Shown here one piece after another: positions 39,298 to 41,278 of a stretch of 41,278 nt of DNA (positions are counted from its first letter, which is position 1; each line of letters starts with the position of its first letter). Below the pieces are notes generated by a model. It was not told the DNA's origin. It made no database searches and saw only the letters and a list, made by a program, of their open reading frames with translations. The DNA comes from Thermodesulfovibrionales bacterium (GTDB taxonomy: Bacteria > Nitrospirota > Thermodesulfovibrionia > Thermodesulfovibrionales > Dissulfurispiraceae). Location: NCBI GenBank assembly GCA_030017995.1, contig JASEGS010000014.1, positions 1 to 41,278 of the forward strand. Reading direction: 5' to 3'. A program made the translations under genes and the position numbers.

Positions 39298-41278
39298 TTA
39301 TGCCTTTTTATAAACGCGGACTCTTGTGCCGTGATAGTTGGCGCCGCCGCTTATGGGTTCGGTAAGGCTCCAGATTACCTTGCCTGTGTTTATGCCGGTA
39401 TTCTGGTGTCCGTCAGGCTTGCTCCATACATATTCGCCCTTATACTTTGCATCAGGATCGTCCGGAAGCTTTTGTTCAGGCCATTTAGCTCTTGATGAAT
39501 CCAGTCTGTTTGACCTGCCGTCAACGCTATATTTACCGAAGTATTGATGCCCGAATATGCCGCAGATGCCTACAACGCCTTGTCTGATGCCCTTTGTTAC
39601 CCTTGCAGGCCCTTCAACCTTTTCAATACGGTAGCTGGTTGTGCCTGTTGTCCTCTGCCTTGCCTCAACAATAACCCTGTCGCCGTTCTTTATGCCGCGC
39701 TTGCCTGCATCTTCAGGATTGATTACCACCTCATTCTCCCAGATAATCTCTTTGAGCGTGGGCTGGTTGGAGAGTCTTGTCTTTGTAAAGGTGGCTGCCT
39801 TAAAGGTAATGAGCGACAGGTCATCCTCAGGTCTTGCAAGAGATGTATCAAGAGGCACCCATTCAGGAAGTCCGTGATATGTGGTATTCCCTCTTTCTGC
39901 TGAAAGCCCTTCCTTGCCTTCTCCCGGACTTGGAACCCCTGCCAGTGTAATTGCAAATGCCTGAACCTTGAGGTTTGCCTTTGCCTTTGTCCTGTTGCCC
40001 GGAACCCCAGTAATATCGGACTTCTCTTTGTATGTGCCTACTGCTCCGTCAAGATTTACAGGTCCCATTGAGAATTTGTTAACTCCAGCATACTTTCCGC
40101 CAAGTGCAGAGCGATCTTGTGCGCTCCATACGGACGAGTTGCCTTTAAGTTTTGTCTTCTCTCTGAGAACACTGCCCGGCGCAGAGATAATGTTTCCAGT
40201 GAGCGTCACATCAGATGCAATTGTATGGTCCGAAGTCAGCCTGTTAGCAGAGATGCTTCCGCCGATGGCCTTCTGGTCTGCCGGATATGGAATCAGTGTG
40301 CCTGCCTTGAGCATTGTCCCTGCTGAAAGCATAGAACCAGGAAGAATATCTATCCCGCCTGAGACGGTCAGAGCAGATGCCAATGTCTGGTCTGCCGCAA
40401 GATTGTTTGTGTCTGTCTTGTAAAGGACGCCGTTTGCCATGAGGTAGTCAAGCCTCTTTTCATCAGTAGTGGCGTCAACAAAGGACATGCCGTTTGCCTC
40501 AACCATAAGCTGGCCTATGTCAGGGTCAACTGCGCCAGCGCCAGCGCCTTTAAAGCCGGACACTGCATCGGCAGGTATTGCTCCCATTGCCCTTATCCTC
40601 ATCTTATGCCAGAATAGAACTCCATAAGGGTCAGCAGTGCCGTTTCCGCCTGCATCCTTTGAGCCATACCTTATTCCGTTGCTGTCTGCAGGTCCTGCCT
40701 TGCCCATATCATCCCAGCCGGTGATATTGCCTTTGTCATCAAACTTATATGTCCTTGTTCCCCATGCGTAGCCCCAGTTTATGCCTGCCGGTTTTCCATC
40801 TTTCATCACAGGTCCGGTGTAAGTGCCGTCATGATTTATCATGTTGAGAACATCATAGTAAATCTCCCGCAGGTCCTTTGCTTCAAATAGGGCTCCGTTT
40901 GCAAACTTCCCTGCCCGTGCCTGTGAAATATCAAATAGCACAGGCTGACGCAGGTTTGTCTTTTTCACATAGCAAGTCCAGAATGCCGGCACATACTCCC
41001 ACCTCTCAAGATATGTCTCAACAGGCAGGATAATATCAGCATGTGCGCTGTAGTCGCCGAGATAGGTGTCCATGGCGATGTGATACGGGATCTTTTTGGT
41101 ATCTTTCAGCACAGGTGTTACAGTGCTGTTGTCTGGGAATGAGAGTGTATAGCCTGTAAACTGCTGCATGATAACGCCATAAGGGAATACCCTGCCCAAG
41201 TTTGCGAATATGTGGTGCGTGTTTTGTTCCTCAGCCCACGGGTATGAGTGATGGAGTAATGCATGTTTGAGATAGGGA
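39298..41278 (-). CDS. Molybdopterin oxidoreductase alpha subunit, C-terminal part
   Basis: About 659 residues of a Mo-bis-MGD oxidoreductase of the DMSO reductase superfamily are visible; the frame is open to the window edge, so the N-terminus, Tat signal and Fe-S/Mo ligands lie outside. YLGDYSAHADIILPVETYLERWEYVP is the family block for the cofactor domain, and INPEDAGKRGIKNGDRVIVEARQ is the MGD-binding C-terminal domain. Between them (about 40096-40407) is a two-copy insertion of about 50 residues each, with GSMLSAGTMLKAGTLI-like hexapeptide steps. The TTG at 41199 is not a start. Substrate is not decidable from this fragment; polysulfide, arsenate and similar enzymes are relatives. Confidence 0.85.
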   Translation of the reverse strand, partial: PYLKHALLHHSYPWAEEQNTHHIFANLGRVFPYGVIMQQFTGYTLSFPDNSTVTPVLKDTKKIPYHIAMDTYLGDYSAHADIILPVETYLERWEYVPAFWTCYVKKTNLRQPVLFDISQARAGKFANGALFEAKDLREIYYDVLNMINHDGTYTGPVMKDGKPAGINWGYAWGTRTYKFDDKGNITGWDDMGKAGPADSNGIRYGSKDAGGNGTADPYGVLFWHKMRIRAMGAIPADAVSGFKGAGAGAVDPDIGQLMVEANGMSFVDATTDEKRLDYLMANGVLYKTDTNNLAADQTLASALTVSGGIDILPGSMLSAGTMLKAGTLIPYPADQKAIGGSISANRLTSDHTIASDVTLTGNIISAPGSVLREKTKLKGNSSVWSAQDRSALGGKYAGVNKFSMGPVNLDGAVGTYKEKSDITGVPGNRTKAKANLKVQAFAITLAGVPSPGEGKEGLSAERGNTTYHGLPEWVPLDTSLARPEDDLSLITFKAATFTKTRLSNQPTLKEIIWENEVVINPEDAGKRGIKNGDRVIVEARQRTTGTTSYRIEKVEGPARVTKGIRQGVVGICGIFGHQYFGKYSVDGRSNRLDSSRAKWPEQKLPDDPDAKYKGEYVWSKPDGHQNTGINTGKVIWSLTEPISGGANYHGTRVRVYKKA

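Noticed and set aside
39298-41199. TTG at 41199 as start of the alpha subunit
   Set aside because: The frame is open to the window edge with sensible protein sequence, so the gene continues beyond 41278.

Overview
The window is a gene-dense stretch of a bacterial chromosome. Gram-negative features include a beta-barrel outer-membrane protein, an MltD-type lytic transglycosylase, SurE/Pcm and periplasmic Tat-exported molybdoenzymes. A complete Rnf complex, two bis-MGD molybdenum oxidoreductases, a Sec-containing SelD and a DsrH/TusB-like protein point to an anaerobe or facultative anaerobe with sulfur/selenium metabolism. The overall flavour resembles Nitrospirota (Thermodesulfovibrionia-like) or a deltaproteobacterial-grade lineage. 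That placement is inference; no 16S or ribosomal protein gene is present to prove it.

Layout. 1-1120: a secreted protein whose 3' end looks cut by a possible mobile-element edge. 1136-4934 (minus): bioA, a MoeB/ThiF-like enzyme, trpS and a site-2-type membrane protease. 5054-7129 (minus): a heavy-metal P-type ATPase, divergent by only 21 bp from ubiX (plus). 8032-10532 (plus): a small zinc-ribbon protein, hemH and a HemG/HemY-like flavoprotein. 10541-17892 (minus): an unknown 172-aa protein, then the run galT-glgA-histidine kinase-response regulator-RlmD-like methyltransferase. 18015-20408 (plus): an RNase Z-like beta-lactamase-fold protein, surE and pcm. 20499-27806 (plus): an ArsR-type regulator, rnfCDGEAB and mltD. 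27812-31352 (minus): a TPR protein, a PHP phosphoesterase, a DsrH-like protein, a TauE/SafE transporter and selD. 31448-41278 (minus): one long probable operon ending in a good terminator. In transcription order it holds Mo oxidoreductase alpha subunit 1 (cut by the window edge), its Fe-S beta subunit, a TorD chaperone, a porin, two PKD-domain proteins, a second Fe-S beta subunit and a second (TtrA-like) alpha subunit.

How the genes may work together. Rnf couples NADH/ferredoxin redox exchange to an ion gradient. The molybdenum enzymes would reduce or oxidise a small inorganic or sulfur/selenium/arsenic-type substrate in the periplasm, with the porin as a possible entry route. No NrfD-type membrane anchor or cytochrome is visible in the part of that operon seen here, so its electron route is unknown.

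Main points for a second look. (1) selD starts about 75 bases upstream of the ORF a standard caller would report and reads through an in-frame TGA aligned with the catalytic Cys of SelD. (2) The first Mo oxidoreductase carries a two-copy hexapeptide-like insertion. (3) The second Fe-S subunit lacks one cluster Cys. (4) Many genes that begin transcription units have a -10-like hexamer 5-9 nt from the ATG and no Shine-Dalgarno, suggesting leaderless mRNAs, while genes inside operons have strong Shine-Dalgarno sites. (5) Short 6-7 bp tandem repeats sit in or just before hemH and the RNase Z-like gene.
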